DNA of 38,818 nucleotides from Ilumatobacteraceae bacterium (GCA_025463265.1 JAOBWH010000148.1:1-38818); one strand, 5' to 3'; positions 1-11,656 are shown, counted from the stretch's first letter. Program-made: numbers and translations. The notes: a model not told the origin generated them from the sequence alone.

Positions 1-392
1 GCGAGGAGTACCTCGACTCCGAGAAGTACCAGGTCCGCCAGCGGCACCTCGACGGTCCGCTCCTGCCGCTCGTCGCCGACCTCAACCGGATCCGGCGCAG
101 CCACGCCCCCCTGCAGCACCTCGGCCCGGTCGTCTTCCTCGAGACCAGGAACGACCAGCTCCTCGCCTTCGCCAAGCAGCGGGAGGGCCAGACGGTGCTG
201 ACGATCGTGAACCTGGACCCGCACGAGGCCCAGACGGGATCGGTGTGGGTGCCCGACGAACTGGGACTGGGCGAGCACTTCGGGGTCCACGACCTCCTCG
301 GTGGCGGCCGGTACGACTGGCACCGCGGCGACAACTTCGTGCGCCTCGAGCCGGGCCTCCAGCCGGCCCACATCTTCGAGGTCGCCTCGTGA
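1..392 (+). CDS. glgE: GlgE, alpha-1,4-glucan:maltose-1-phosphate maltosyltransferase (C-terminal end, partial)
   Basis: This is the last 129 residues of a gene that enters from the left; the reading frame starts at base 3 and ends with TGA at 390-392. It begins EEYLDSEKYQVRQR, followed by a helix with LNRIRRSHAPLQ, then NDQLLAFAK and LTIVNLDPHEAQ. These are typical of the C-terminal beta domain of GlgE (GH13_3), which transfers maltose from maltose-1-phosphate to growing alpha-1,4-glucan in the cytoplasm. The trehalose synthase C-terminus looks different, so I prefer GlgE. The catalytic barrel is outside the window. The next gene, maltokinase, makes the GlgE substrate and overlaps the stop by 4 bases (GTGA), so the two are translationally coupled. 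Confidence 0.9.
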   Translation, partial: EEYLDSEKYQVRQRHLDGPLLPLVADLNRIRRSHAPLQHLGPVVFLETRNDQLLAFAKQREGQTVLTIVNLDPHEAQTGSVWVPDELGLGEHFGVHDLLGGGRYDWHRGDNFVRLEPGLQPAHIFEVAS

Positions 393-1665
393 GCGCCACA
401 ACGGGTCTCACGGCCGGGTGGCTGCACGAGCAGCGGTGGTTCGCCGGGAAGGCGACCACGGCCGAGCCGGGCCGCACCCGGGCGATCGACGTCGGCGCCG
501 GGCTGGAGGTCGCCCTCGTGGATGTCGGCGGGGACTGCTACCAGCTGGTCTCCGACGGCGAGCGGCCCGACTCGCTCGATGATCCGGCCACCGCCCAGGC
601 CCTGGTCGCTGCGCTCCAGGAGGAGCGGTCGGTCACCGGCGCGGCGGGGGAGATCCGGTTCCGCCTGGCGCCCGGCACCAGCGTCGGTGCGGTCGAGGTG
701 CGACCCATGGGAGCCGAGCAGTCGAACAGCTCGCTCCTCGTCGGCGACCAGTGGATCCTCAAGGTGTTCCGGCGGGTGCAGTCCGGGACCAACCCGGAGC
801 TCGAGGTGCTGCGCTTCCTGGCCGAGCAGGGAGCCCCGCACGTGCCCCCCCTGTCCGGCTGGTACGAGCTGCACGACGGCTCGGACGAGGCGACGCTGGG
901 CGTGCTGCAGACCCTGGTCCCCGACGCGGAGGACGGGTGGGGGTGGATGCTCGAGCACCTGCCCTGGCGGCCCCAGGAGACGGTCGACGCGCTCCACCAC
1001 CTGGGTGGCGTGATCGCCACGCTGCACCGGGCGCTCGCCGGCGGCGAGGTCGAGGGCGGGTTCGGGTGCGTGACCGGCGGCGCCCCGGCGGCGCGCGCCA
1101 TCGCCGACGGCATCGCCGCCGACGCCGAACGGGTGGCGGCCACCGTCCCCTCCGACCGTCCCGAGGTGCGGGCGATGCTCGACGAGGCCGGGCGCACCGC
1201 CGCAGCCGCAGCCCGGGACCTCGACAGCGGCCAGCTCATCCGGGTGCACGGCGACCTGCACCTCGGTCAGCTGCTCGTCGGTGCAGCCGGGTGGACGGTC
1301 ATCGACTGGGAGGGCGAGCCGTCGCGGCCGCTCGCCGAGCGACGGACCCACCAGCCGGCGCTGCGCGACGTGGCCGGCCTGCTGCGCTCGCTCTCGTACG
1401 CCGTCGCGACCGTGGAGCGCACGGCCGCGGTGCGCCCGCTGTCGGGATGGCTGGCCGCCGCCCGGGCCGCCTTCCTCGACGGCTACCTGGAACGGGCAGA
1501 CCCCCTGCTCCTCCCGCCGAGCGCGGTGGGCGTCCGGGATCTGCTGATGCTCCTGGAGCTCGAGAAGCTCGTCTACGAGGTCGGGTACGAGGCGGCGAAC
1601 CGGCCCGACTGGCTCGACATCCCGGTCGCCGGCCTCGAGGCCGCCGTCGCCGGGTCACGAGCGGC

Positions 1666-1669
<4 letters not shown>
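389..1669 (+). CDS. mak: Maltokinase (maltose + ATP to maltose-1-phosphate)
   Basis: The 426-residue protein phosphorylates maltose at C1 to feed GlgE. It starts VSATTGLTAGWLHEQRWFAG, the usual maltokinase N-terminal cap in which W and RWF(A/S)GK are conserved. The N-lobe has WILKVFRR (lysine near residue 124). The C-lobe has the phosphotransferase motif HGDLHLGQ near residue 286 and VIDWEGEP near 305, which supply the catalytic Asp and the metal-binding Asp. The GTG start at 389 is chosen because it makes a GTGA overlap with glgE; upstream in-frame sequence is just glgE read in another frame. The stop overlaps the glgB start (ATGA at 1666-1669). In many actinomycetes treS lies between glgE and this gene or is fused to it; here it is absent from that place. 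Confidence 0.92.
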
Positions 1670-3579
<1,910 letters not shown>

Positions 3580-3585
3580 ACCGGA

Positions 3586-5763
3586 TCAGGTCTCGCGCCG
3601 GAGGCACACCACCGACCGGCCGGTGAGCACGAGCTCGTCGCCCGGGACGAGCTCGCCATCGCCGTCGCCGGCGCCATGGGCGTCGCCGTCGCCGTCGCCG
3701 TCGACGTCGGCGTCGACCTGATCGGGCCGGGCCGTGTCGAAGACGGGCCGCCACCGGCGCCCGTAGCGCTTGGCGGGGACCTTGAACGGCACGTCGACGT
3801 CCGCCCCGTTGACCAGGAGGAGGAACGACCCGCCGCGGATCGGGTTGCCGTCGGCGTCGTGCTCGGGGATGGCGTCGCCGTTCAGGAACAGACCGACGGC
3901 GCGCGCCGCACCGTCCTCCCAGTTGGCCCGCTTCATGTGGCGGCCGTCGGGACGGAACCACCACGCGTCGGGGAGACCACCCTCCTTCGTGGGGGTGCCG
4001 TCCAGGAACGAGAGCCGCCGGAACACCGGCTCCTGCTTGCGCAGGGCGATGAGGCGACGGGTGAACTCGAGCAGCGTGCGGTCACCGTCGTCGAGGCTCC
4101 AGTCGAACCAGCTGATCTCGTCGTCTTGGCACCAGGCGTTGTTGTTGCCGCCCTGGGAGCGGCCCATCTCGTCGCCGCCGAGGAGCATGGGGACGCCCTG
4201 GGAGAGGAGGAGGGTGGCGAGCAGGTTGCGCTGCTGGCGGGCCCGCAGCGAGACGATCTCGGGATCGTCGGTGGGACCCTCGACGCCGCAGTTCCACGAC
4301 CGGTTGTCGTCGGTGCCGTCCTGGTTGTCCTCGAGGTTGGCCTCGTTGTGCTTGTGCTCGTAGCTGACGAGGACGGCGAGCGTGAACCCGTCGTGGGCCG
4401 TGAGGAAGTTGACCGACGCGCTGGGCTGGCGGCCGCCGTCGCCGTAGAGGTCGATCGAGCCCGAGAGCCGGGTCGCCAGCTCCGACACCGGGGTGCCGCC
4501 GCGCCAGAACTCGCGCATCGAGTCCCGGTAGATGCCGTTCCACTCGGCCCAGAGCACGGGGAAGTTGCCGACCTGGTAGCCGCCCGGACCGACGTCCCAG
4601 GGCTCGGCGATGAGCTTGACCTGGGAGAGGACCGGGTCCTGGTGGATGACGTCGAAGAAGCTCGAGAGGCGGCCGACGTCGTAGAGGCCCCGGGCGAGGG
4701 TGGACGCCAGGTCGAACCGGAAGCCGTCGACGTGGCACTCCTCCACCCAGTAGCGCAGCGAGTCCATGATCAGCCGCAGCACGTTGGGGTGCTGCACGTT
4801 CAGCGTGTTCCCGGTGCCGGTGAAGTCGAGGTAGTAGCGGGGATCGTCGGGGACCGCCCGGTAGTAGCTGGCGTTGTCGATGCCCTTGAACGAGAGCATC
4901 GGGCCGAGGTGGTTGCCTTCGGCGGTGTGGTTGTAGACCACATCGAGGATCACCTCGATGTCGGCTCGGTGCAGGGCCTTCACCATGCCCTTGAACTCGT
5001 CGACCTGCTCGCCCCTCGAACCGGTGGCGGCGTACTCCGAGTGCGGCGCGAAGTACCCCAGGGTGCTGTAGCCCCAGTAGTTGCTGAGGCCCTTGTCGTG
5101 GAGGAACCCCTCGTCGGCGATGTGGTGCACCGGCAGCAGCTCGACCGCGGTGACGCCGAGGTCGCGCAGGTGGGCGATGGCGGCGTCCGAGGCCAGTCCG
5201 CCGTAGGTGCCGCGGAGCTCCTCTCGCACGTCGGGGTGCTGGGCGGTGAAGCCCTTCACGTGGACCTCGTAGATGACCGATCGGTCGAACGGGTGGTCGA
5301 GACGCCGGTCGCCCTCCCAGTCGAAGGAGGGGTCGATGACGACCGAGAGCGGGATCGCTGCGGCATCGTCGTCATCGTCCATCTCGAGGTCCGCGTCGTC
5401 GCCGTCGCCGGCCACGTAGGGGAGCGTGCTCGCCGCCGACTCGTCGACGACGCCGTCGATCGCCCGGGCGTAGGGGTCCACCAGCAGCTTGTTCGGGTTG
5501 AAGCGGTGGCTGTTCGCCGGGTCCCACGGGCCGTGCACCCGGTAGCCGTACCGCTGACCGGGACCGATGCCGCCGACCTCGACGTGCCAGTGGAACGCGG
5601 TCCGGTCGTGCACCGCGATGCGCTCCTCGTTCCCCTCGTCGTCGAAGAGGCACAGCTCCACGCCGTGGGCGTGCTCGGAGAAGAGGGAGAAGTTGGTGCC
5701 GTCGGCGGTGAGCGTGGCGCCCAGGGGGAACGGCTTGCCGGGGCGGCAGGTGCGGTCGGTCAT
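3586..5763 (-). CDS. glgX: Glycogen debranching enzyme GlgX/TreX (isoamylase type)
   Basis: The 725-residue GH13_11 enzyme hydrolyses alpha-1,6 branches and gives linear maltodextrins to TreY. It starts at the ATG that overlaps the treY stop (ATGA, 5760-5763), giving [22 protein letters not shown]48 domain with [11 protein letters not shown] is followed by a barrel containing [16 protein letters not shown] (D351), [12 protein letters not shown] (E387) and LTAHDGFTL (D458). Two oddities are visible: an Asp-rich insert near residues 115-135 in the CBM48-barrel linker, and a C-terminal insert of alternating Asp-Gly and Asp-Val residues (3660-3720) coded by a GTCGCC-like hexamer repeat. Third gene of the treZ-treY-glgX operon. 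Confidence 0.93.
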   Translation of the reverse strand: MTDRTCRPGKPFPLGATLTADGTNFSLFSEHAHGVELCLFDDEGNEERIAVHDRTAFHWHVEVGGIGPGQRYGYRVHGPWDPANSHRFNPNKLLVDPYARAIDGVVDESAASTLPYVAGDGDDADLEMDDDDDAAAIPLSVVIDPSFDWEGDRRLDHPFDRSVIYEVHVKGFTAQHPDVREELRGTYGGLASDAAIAHLRDLGVTAVELLPVHHIADEGFLHDKGLSNYWGYSTLGYFAPHSEYAATGSRGEQVDEFKGMVKALHRADIEVILDVVYNHTAEGNHLGPMLSFKGIDNASYYRAVPDDPRYYLDFTGTGNTLNVQHPNVLRLIMDSLRYWVEECHVDGFRFDLASTLARGLYDVGRLSSFFDVIHQDPVLSQVKLIAEPWDVGPGGYQVGNFPVLWAEWNGIYRDSMREFWRGGTPVSELATRLSGSIDLYGDGGRQPSASVNFLTAHDGFTLAVLVSYEHKHNEANLEDNQDGTDDNRSWNCGVEGPTDDPEIVSLRARQQRNLLATLLLSQGVPMLLGGDEMGRSQGGNNNAWCQDDEISWFDWSLDDGDRTLLEFTRRLIALRKQEPVFRRLSFLDGTPTKEGGLPDAWWFRPDGRHMKRANWEDGAARAVGLFLNGDAIPEHDADGNPIRGGSFLLLVNGADVDVPFKVPAKRYGRRWRPVFDTARPDQVDADVDGDGDGDAHGAGDGDGELVPGDELVLTGRSVVCLRRET
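3681..3716. repeat. Hexamer-like GTCGCC/GTCGAC run inside glgX
   Basis: A short imperfect run of GTC-GCC style hexamers lies in the 3' part of glgX. On the coding strand it encodes alternating Asp-Gly and Asp-Val residues just before the final beta strands of the C-terminal domain. It is low-complexity coding sequence, probably a surface loop that grew by replication slippage. It does not break the frame. Confidence 0.6.
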
Positions 5764-7796
5764 GGTTGGTCCTCGTCGGGTGCGTTGCGTACAGGGGGTT
5801 CGTCGTCGAGGCGCTCCCAGAGCCCGACGCCCAGCTCGGCCCCGTCGAGCACGTCGTGCCAGCGTCCCGGTGGCAGGGTCACGTCGGGTTCGCGGTCGGG
5901 CTCGATCGCCGCCGCCACGGCGATCTGGCCGCCGCGGAGGAAGGCGAAGGTGCCAGGAGGCGCGTCGAGCGGCCGGTGGTCGCCGGCGAACGGGTCCGGG
6001 CGCCGGCGGCGGAGGTCGAGCGCGCGGTGGAGCACGAACAGCTTCGCCGTCGCCCTCGTGGGAGGTGCACCCTCGATGAGGGCCCGGAGCTGGGCCTGGC
6101 GACCGCTCCAGTCGAGCGGCCGGCGCACATCGGGATCGACGAGGGACAAGAACCAGGACTCGTCGCCCTGGTAGGTGTCGCACACGCCGGGGAGCGTGGC
6201 GCGCAGCAGGGTCTGGCCGATCGAGATCCGCTCGCCCGCCATCGCCACCTCGGCGGCGTAGGGGCTGAAGTCCGCCCAGAAGGCGCTGTGCTCCAGGAGG
6301 CGGCGGGCGAAGGTGATCACGGCGTCCTCGCCGTCGGTGTCGGGGTCCACCCAGTCGGTGATGCGCCCGGCCTCGCGCAGGGCCTTGGTGAGGTGCTCCT
6401 CGAGCCGGTCGAAGGTGATCGGCCAGGCGCCGAGGAGCGTCTGGAACAGGTACCAGCGCTCTGCCGGACGGGGCCCCCGATCGGTGACGAGGTCATCGGT
6501 CAGGGCGAACCACCGACGGATGTGCTGGGTGAAGCGGTCGGCGTCGTGCGTGAGCGAGAGGAGGCGGGCGCGGGTGTCGGCGGAACGCTTCGTGTCGTGC
6601 GTGGTGGTGGCGAGCAGGTTGCGCGGGTGGTGGGCCGCCCGGTCGACGCTGGCGTCGTGGACCTCGCCGGGCGAGCGGGTCCAGGTGCCGGGGTCACCGC
6701 CCACCTCGTTGTGGGCGAGCAGCCGGATCGACCGGTAGAAGGCCGTGTCCTCGATGCCCTTGGCGCTGACGGGCGGGGTGAGCTGCTGGTAGCGCGCCAC
6801 CAGCTCCTCGGACCCCGGCATCTCGAGCAGCAGCCGGGACCGCATGGCCTCCGAGGTGCGCAGCCCGGCGATGAGGCGGCGGTCCTCATCGGCGATCGAG
6901 CCGGGGGAGATGTACGTCCGGTAGCAGGGGAGGTCGGTGACCGCCCGTTCGAGCTCGATCGAGCCGATGTCGGGGGCCAGGCGGGCGAGGTTGGCGAGCT
7001 CGGGCGCGAAGGCGCCGCGGATCTGCTCCTGCTTGGCCTGGGACACCACGGCGTCGAAGCTCTGCAGGTCGCCGGTGAGCTCCCGGTACACCGTCGTGAT
7101 GGGGGCCTCGCCCGCCGGGGCCGTCCACAGGTGGTCGAGGTCGCCGAGCACCTCGTAGCCCACCGTTCCCTCCACCGGCCACGGCCGGAGCCGCTCGCCG
7201 GTGTGGAGGATCTTCTCGATCCACACGGGGACGCCCGCCCGCTCGGCGAGCCGGTCGAGGTAGCCGGCTGGGTCGGCGAGGCCGTCCGGGTGGTCGATCC
7301 TCAGCCCGTCGACCACGCCGTCGCGCACGAGCTCGAGCACCTTGGCATGGGTGCGCTCGAAGACGTCGGGGTCCTCCTGGCGGACGCCGGCGAGGCCGTC
7401 GATGTCGAAGAACCGCCGGTACCAGCCCCGATCGTCGTCGACATCGAACACGGCGGCGCGCTCGGCCGGATCGGTCCACCACGGGGTCTCGTCCGAGGCG
7501 GCGAGGTGGTTGGGCACGATGTCGAGGAGGATGCCCAGGCCGTGGCGGTGCGCCTCGTCGGCGAGTGCCCTCAGGCCGTCCTCGCCGCCTCGCTCGGCGG
7601 AGACCCGGGTGGGATCGGTGCCGTCGTAGCCATGGGTGGATCCGGACACGGACTCCAGGACCGGGGAGAGGTAGAGGTGCGAGATGCCGAGGTCGGCGAG
7701 GTACGAGACCACCTCGAGCGCGTCGGCGAAGGTGAAGGTCGACGACAGCTGGATCCGGTAGGTCGCCCGCCACGCCGGGGCGTCGGGGCGGCTCAC
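5760..7796 (-). CDS. treY: Maltooligosyl trehalose synthase TreY
   Basis: The 678-residue GH13_26 enzyme isomerises the reducing-end glucose of maltodextrins to a trehalosyl unit. It starts [21 protein letters not shown] at GTG 7796, which overlaps the treZ stop (GTGA, 7793-7796); ATYR(I/L)Q is the usual family beginning. [32 protein letters not shown] (D168), WIEKIL (E194) and [16 protein letters not shown] (D401) give the catalytic triad and the family-specific TK-RSEDxR-like segment. It is slightly shorter than many TreY proteins (700 or more). It sits between treZ and glgX with 4-base overlaps on both sides, so glucan end-conversion, trehalose release and debranching are made together. 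Confidence 0.94.
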   Translation of the reverse strand: MSRPDAPAWRATYRIQLSSTFTFADALEVVSYLADLGISHLYLSPVLESVSGSTHGYDGTDPTRVSAERGGEDGLRALADEAHRHGLGILLDIVPNHLAASDETPWWTDPAERAAVFDVDDDRGWYRRFFDIDGLAGVRQEDPDVFERTHAKVLELVRDGVVDGLRIDHPDGLADPAGYLDRLAERAGVPVWIEKILHTGERLRPWPVEGTVGYEVLGDLDHLWTAPAGEAPITTVYRELTGDLQSFDAVVSQAKQEQIRGAFAPELANLARLAPDIGSIELERAVTDLPCYRTYISPGSIADEDRRLIAGLRTSEAMRSRLLLEMPGSEELVARYQQLTPPVSAKGIEDTAFYRSIRLLAHNEVGGDPGTWTRSPGEVHDASVDRAAHHPRNLLATTTHDTKRSADTRARLLSLTHDADRFTQHIRRWFALTDDLVTDRGPRPAERWYLFQTLLGAWPITFDRLEEHLTKALREAGRITDWVDPDTDGEDAVITFARRLLEHSAFWADFSPYAAEVAMAGERISIGQTLLRATLPGVCDTYQGDESWFLSLVDPDVRRPLDWSGRQAQLRALIEGAPPTRATAKLFVLHRALDLRRRRPDPFAGDHRPLDAPPGTFAFLRGGQIAVAAAIEPDREPDVTLPPGRWHDVLDGAELGVGLWERLDDEPPVRNAPDEDQP

Positions 7797-9574
7797 GACG
7801 CCACCTCGATGACGACGCCGCCGAAGGGCGGGAGGACGGCGATCTGGTCGCCGCCGTCGGACGGTTCGAGCACGGCGTCGCCGTGCGTGGCGAAGACCAG
7901 CGTCCCGGCGGGGACGGGGACGGTCGCGGGCTGCTCGGAGAAGTTGGCGGCGAACGTCCAGCGGTCGCGTCGCACCCGGAGGCAGCGATCGTCGTCGTCG
8001 TGCTCGACCTGGACGGGCGCGGAACCGATCTGGCGGCGCAGGCGCAGCAGGGTCCGGCACCGGTCCTGGGCAGCGAGCGCGGCGTCGGTGGTCGGCCACG
8101 TCAGCTTCGACCGCCGGAACGTCGCCGGATCCTGGGGGTCGGGCACCTCCTCGCCGCTCGATCGGGTGAACGCCGCGAACTCCCGGCGCCGTCCCTCCCG
8201 GGTGGCGTCGGCCAGGAACGGGTCCTGGTGGTCGCTGAAGAACTGGAACGGGGCCGGGTCGTCGCGCTCCTCGCCCATGAACAGCATCGGGATCGACGGT
8301 GACAGCAGGGCGCACGCGGTCGCCAGCGGCCGGACCTCGGCGGGCAGGCGGTCGCCGAGCGGCCGGTTGCCGATCTGGTCGTGGTTCTGGGCGAAGACCA
8401 CGAACCGGTCGTGCGCTTCTCGGTCGGGAGGAGCCCCGAAGTGGCGGTCTCGGAAGCCGGACCACGAGCCGTCGTGCACGTAGGGCCGGTCGAACGCCTT
8501 CGCCAGCTGACCCATCTCACCGAAGTCGACCAGCCAGGCCTCCCGATCGTCGGTGAGGACGGTGCGCAGGGCGTGGTGGAAGTCGTCAGCCCAGTCGGCG
8601 TCGAAGGCCCACCCTCCCTCGGCCTCGGGTCGGACCGTGCGAGGGTCGTTGAGACCGCTCTCGGCGATGAGGAGCGCGCCGGGGTGGACCTCGCGGGCCC
8701 GAGCGGTGAACTCGGCGAGGATGTGGCGGGCGCTCTGGTCGACGATCGCGTGGCACGCGTCGACCCGCAGTCCGTCGGCGCCCATCGGGCCGAGCCACCA
8801 CTCCACGGCCTGGAGGATCGTGGCCCGGACCGGATCGGAGCCGGGACCGTCGACGTTGATCGCCTCGCCCCACGGTGTCCGGTGGCGGTCGGTGAAGAAC
8901 GGCCCGCACGCCCGGTAGCGCTGATCGCCGCCTGGGCCGATGTGGTTGAAGACGACGTCGATGATGACGCCGATCCCGTGGGCGTGCGCCAGGTCGATCA
9001 GCCGCACGAGCGACGCAGGCCCGCCGTAGGGCTCGTGCGCCGCCTGCCAGGCGATGCCGTCGTACCCCCAGCCGCGGACCCCCGGGAACGCGCCGACCGG
9101 GAGCAGCTCGATGTGGGTCACCCCCAGGTCCGCCAGGTGCTCCAGGCGCGAGGCGACCCCATCGAAGTCGCCGCCCGCGCTGAACGTGCCCACGTGCAGC
9201 TCGTAGATGACGGCGTCGCCCCTGCTGTGCGCGACCCGCCTCGGTCGTCCGGCGCTCCCGGGGGCCACGGCGCCGATCGCCGCCGGATCCAGGGCGGCCG
9301 GCGGTCCACCGACGCCGTCGGGGTGCCAGCGCGCCCAGGGGTCGGGCGCGGGTTCGCCGTCGTCGATCTGGAGCAGGTAGCGGTCCCCGTGCTCGAGGCC
9401 GTCCAGCTCCCCGCTCCAGACCCCGTACGGAGACTCGGACCGCTCCAGGGGCCAGCGCCGGTCGTCGTCGACCGACACCACCGCCACGCGGGTCGCTGAA
9501 CTCGCCCACACGTTCGCCTGGAACGCTCCGGTGGCGTCGCGTCGCAGCCCGAGGCCGGGCAGGGTGGGTCGCAC
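7793..9574 (-). CDS. treZ: Malto-oligosyltrehalose trehalohydrolase TreZ
   Basis: The 593-residue GH13_10 enzyme releases trehalose from the maltooligosyl-trehalose made by TreY. An N-terminal CBM48-like domain (FQANVWASSATRVAVV) leads to YELHVGTFSAGGDF, GYDGIAWQAAHEPYGGP, DVVFNHIGPGGD, GLRVDACHAI (D272), LLIAESGLND (E305) and FAQNHDQIGNRP (D399). The last motif, with Asn before His-Asp, is typical of TreZ. The GTG start at 9574 has a good Shine-Dalgarno (GAGGAG about 7 bases upstream). It is the first gene of the treZ-treY-glgX operon, and a stress-sigma-like promoter lies about 48 bases upstream. Confidence 0.95.
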   Translation of the reverse strand: MRPTLPGLGLRRDATGAFQANVWASSATRVAVVSVDDDRRWPLERSESPYGVWSGELDGLEHGDRYLLQIDDGEPAPDPWARWHPDGVGGPPAALDPAAIGAVAPGSAGRPRRVAHSRGDAVIYELHVGTFSAGGDFDGVASRLEHLADLGVTHIELLPVGAFPGVRGWGYDGIAWQAAHEPYGGPASLVRLIDLAHAHGIGVIIDVVFNHIGPGGDQRYRACGPFFTDRHRTPWGEAINVDGPGSDPVRATILQAVEWWLGPMGADGLRVDACHAIVDQSARHILAEFTARAREVHPGALLIAESGLNDPRTVRPEAEGGWAFDADWADDFHHALRTVLTDDREAWLVDFGEMGQLAKAFDRPYVHDGSWSGFRDRHFGAPPDREAHDRFVVFAQNHDQIGNRPLGDRLPAEVRPLATACALLSPSIPMLFMGEERDDPAPFQFFSDHQDPFLADATREGRRREFAAFTRSSGEEVPDPQDPATFRRSKLTWPTTDAALAAQDRCRTLLRLRRQIGSAPVQVEHDDDDRCLRVRRDRWTFAANFSEQPATVPVPAGTLVFATHGDAVLEPSDGGDQIAVLPPFGGVVIEVAS

Positions 9575-9620
9575 GTGGGCTCTCCTCAGATCGTGAGCCC
9601 CTTGGCTCGGACCGCACGCA

Positions 9621-9646
9621 CTACCCCGGTCCCGCCGGTCTCACAC
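9621..9646 (-). promoter_or_regulatory. SigB/SigF-like promoter of treZYX
   Basis: On the minus strand GTGT (9646-9643), 16 bases, then GGGTAG (9626-9621). This matches the actinomycete stress sigma consensus GNNT-N14-16-GGGTA. The leader would be about 40 bases and contains the treZ Shine-Dalgarno plus a small GAGCC/GGCTC hairpin at 9595-9608. This is inference from motif and position only. Confidence 0.4.
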
Positions 9647-9706
9647 GGCGATCTGGCGCAGGCAGGGTGTGGATTGAAACGGTGCGGGTCGGGGAAGCGA
9701 CGACCC

Positions 9707-10723
9707 ATGCGACCCTTCGTGCCCACGCCTCGCGGACCGCTGAGCAGCGCGCTCGCGGCTCGTCTCACCGACGACGAGCAGCTCGCCACCCCCGACCTGG
9801 CCGGCGTGGACGTCCTCACCGACGACGATCTGCACCTCGCACTGTGGTGCTGCTACGCGCTGCACTACCGAGGCTTCGACGGCGTGGACGACGCGCTCGA
9901 GTGGGATGCGCAGATCCTCGCGTTCCGGGCCGTGCTCGAGCACGCCTTCGAGTCGGCTCTGCGGGCCGAGCACCAGGCGGTGACGACCCCGGAGGACCCG
10001 CTCGTCGCCCTCCGGGTCATCGGGACCTGGGCCGGACCGCCGCTCTCGCGGATGGTCGCCGAGATCGGGACCCGGGACCAGCTCGCCGAGTTCGCCATCC
10101 ACCGCTCGGCGTACCAGCTCAAGGAGGCGGACCCGCACACGTGGGCCATCCCGCGACTGCACGGCCCCGGGCGCTCGGCGATGATCGAGATCCAGGCCGA
10201 CGAGTACGGCCAGGGCGTTCCCGGCGAGTCGCACGCCGAGATCTTCGCCGCCGCCATGGAGCAGCTCGGCCTGAACGCCGAGTTCGGCCACTACATCGAC
10301 CGCCTCCCGGGCACGACCCTCGCCACCGACAACCTGGCTTCGATGTTCGGCCTGAACCGGCGCCTGCGCGGCGCGCTCGTCGGGCACCTGGCCCTGTTCG
10401 AGATGACGTCGGTCGTCCCGATGTCGAGGTACCTCGCCGCAGCACGCCGCCTCGGCGGACTCGATGCGTTCGAGAAGTTCTACGAGGTCCACGTCGAGGC
10501 CGACGCCCACCACGGCGAGCTGGCGCTCAACAAGATGGTGGCGGGGTTCATGGAGACCGAGCCGGATCTGGCCGCCGACGTCATCTTCGGTGCCGCCGCC
10601 CTGGCCAAGGTGGAAGCCCGCTTCGCCCGGCGACTGCTGACGTCCTGGCAGGACGACCGCACCTCGCTGCGCCCGGGCCTCAACGACCTGCTCGGGCTCG
10701 ATCTGGCGTCCAAGAGGGTTTGA
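9707..10723 (+). CDS. Haem-oxygenase-like iron-containing redox enzyme (HDO superfamily)
   Basis: The 338-residue protein looks like the iron-containing redox enzyme family (Haem_oxygenas_2 type): an all-helical fold in which Glu, His and Asp residues on core helices hold two irons rather than haem. Supporting motifs are MIEIQADEYGQG (E161, D165, E166), GESHAEIF (H176) and EVHVEADAHHGE (E264, D266, H268, H269). Known members oxidise amino acids, fatty acids or small nitrogen compounds; the substrate here cannot be told. ATG 9707 (MRPFVPTPRGP) is chosen because the sequence before it lacks coding character; no strong Shine-Dalgarno is seen. Downstream, after 59 bases, come a 47-codon ORF and a HAD phosphatase on the same strand. 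The 132-base gap to treZ on the other strand shows no clear promoter for this gene. Confidence 0.75.
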   Translation: MRPFVPTPRGPLSSALAARLTDDEQLATPDLAGVDVLTDDDLHLALWCCYALHYRGFDGVDDALEWDAQILAFRAVLEHAFESALRAEHQAVTTPEDPLVALRVIGTWAGPPLSRMVAEIGTRDQLAEFAIHRSAYQLKEADPHTWAIPRLHGPGRSAMIEIQADEYGQGVPGESHAEIFAAAMEQLGLNAEFGHYIDRLPGTTLATDNLASMFGLNRRLRGALVGHLALFEMTSVVPMSRYLAAARRLGGLDAFEKFYEVHVEADAHHGELALNKMVAGFMETEPDLAADVIFGAAALAKVEARFARRLLTSWQDDRTSLRPGLNDLLGLDLASKRV

Positions 10724-10742
10724 GACGGCCGTTTCGGGCTAG
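10718..10742 (+). promoter_or_regulatory. Possible SigB/SigF-like promoter before the small ORF
   Basis: GTTT (10718-10721), 15 bases, GGCTAG (10737-10742). The -35 is a perfect match and the -10 has one mismatch to GGGTAG. It lies across the stop codon of the upstream enzyme and 40 bases before the ATG at 10783, so it could drive the small ORF and the HAD gene separately. This is the weakest of the -10 matches. Confidence 0.25.
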
Positions 10743-10782
10743 TGGCGTCCGACTGCCCGCCCCCCGACCGCTGGAGATCCCC

Positions 10783-10926
10783 ATGACTGCCCTGCTCGCT
10801 CGTTCTGTGGGCGACGTGTGGACGGTCATCGTCTCTGCTCTGTACGAGACGATGGACGACTTCGACGCCGTCTGGGAGCCGTTCCTCACCGACGGCCCGT
10901 ACCTCTCGGACCTCCCGGAGGGATGA
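10783..10926 (+). CDS. Small protein of 47 residues, function unknown
   Basis: An ATG at 10783, preceded by GGAG at a 6-base distance, opens a 47-codon frame that ends at 10926 with an ATGA overlap on the HAD gene. The peptide begins MTALLARSVGDVWTVIVSAL and is acidic and aromatic in its second half (MDDFDAVWEPFL), with no Cys. A central stretch is mildly hydrophobic but too short to call a membrane helix with confidence. I do not recognise the family. The Shine-Dalgarno, high G/C third positions and 4-base overlap support real translation. It could be a leader for translational coupling of the HAD gene, a small partner of the neighbouring diiron-type enzyme, or a peptide substrate of it. No evidence chooses between these. 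Confidence 0.55.
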   Translation: MTALLARSVGDVWTVIVSALYETMDDFDAVWEPFLTDGPYLSDLPEG

Positions 10927-11612
10927 GTTCCGCCCGGCGGTCCGGCGTCCTGATCGACCTCGACGGGACCCTCGTCGACACGAACTACCTCCACGTGGTG
11001 GCCTGGTCCCGTGCGTTCCGCCGGACCGGTCACGACGTGGCGATGCACCGAATCCACGGGCTGCTCGGCATGGGCGGCGACGACCTGGTGGCCGAGCTCG
11101 TCGGCGAGCCGTCGCCGGAGGTGTCGGAGGCCTGGGCGGAGGAGTTCCACCACCTCCGGCCCGAGATGCGGGCCCTGCCCGGCGCCCGGGACCTCCTCCG
11201 CGAGCTCCACGCCCGAAGCCAGGTCGTCGTGCTCGCCTCATCGGCTCCCGCCGAGGACGTGGCCGCGTTCCGGGCGCTGCTCGACGCCGACGACTGGATC
11301 GACGGGGCCACGGCCTCCGACGACGCCGAGGATGCCAAGCCGCATCCGGACATCTTCCAGGTGGCGATGGACCGCTTCGATCTGGATCCGTCGCGCACGT
11401 TCGCGGTGGGCGACGCCGTGTGGGACGCTCGCGCCGCGGCGCGGGCCGGGATCGTCTTCGTCGGCGTGGAGAGCGGCGGCACCGACCGAGCGGTCCTCGC
11501 CGGGGAGGGCGCCATCCACGTGGCACCCGATGCGGCCGCCCTCACCGACCTGTTGAACGAGATCGGGATCGAAGGCCTCCGTGGATCGCAGACCCGCGAG
11601 CAGCGGCGGTGA
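10923..11612 (+). CDS. HAD-superfamily hydrolase, beta-phosphoglucomutase-like
   Basis: The 229-residue protein has HAD motif I near its start, VLIDLDGTLVDT (nucleophile D12, D14), a helical cap, a motif II region around VVVLASSAP, a lysine in DDAEDAKPHPDIF, and motif IV AVGDAVWDARAAARAG. This is the subfamily I cap layout of phosphatases and phosphoglucomutases (PGMB/Gph type) acting on small phosphate esters in the cytoplasm. Substrate unknown. ATG 10923 is preceded by CCCGGAGGG, a strong Shine-Dalgarno placed inside the end of the small ORF, and shares ATGA with it. A stress-regulated phosphatase is plausible from context only. Confidence 0.85.
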   Translation: MSSARRSGVLIDLDGTLVDTNYLHVVAWSRAFRRTGHDVAMHRIHGLLGMGGDDLVAELVGEPSPEVSEAWAEEFHHLRPEMRALPGARDLLRELHARSQVVVLASSAPAEDVAAFRALLDADDWIDGATASDDAEDAKPHPDIFQVAMDRFDLDPSRTFAVGDAVWDARAAARAGIVFVGVESGGTDRAVLAGEGAIHVAPDAAALTDLLNEIGIEGLRGSQTREQRR

Positions 11613-11656
11613 GACCAGCAGCGCCGGGGACGGACCGAGATGCGAACCACCGTGCG

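Noticed and set aside
3676-9499. Very long rightward open frames opposite glgX, treY and treZ
   Set aside because: They are antisense frames produced by G/C third positions; their products are low-complexity Val/Ala/Arg/Gly-rich and match no family, while the minus strand encodes complete enzymes with catalytic residues.
9673-9680. ATTGAAAC, like the 3' end of many CRISPR repeats
   Set aside because: A single occurrence; no second copy or spacer-like spacing was found nearby.
11609-11656. Alternative GTG 11609 start for the first RsbW-like gene (GTGA overlap with the HAD gene)
   Set aside because: The added codons have poor G/C third positions and extend beyond the paralogue's N-terminus; kept only as an alternative.
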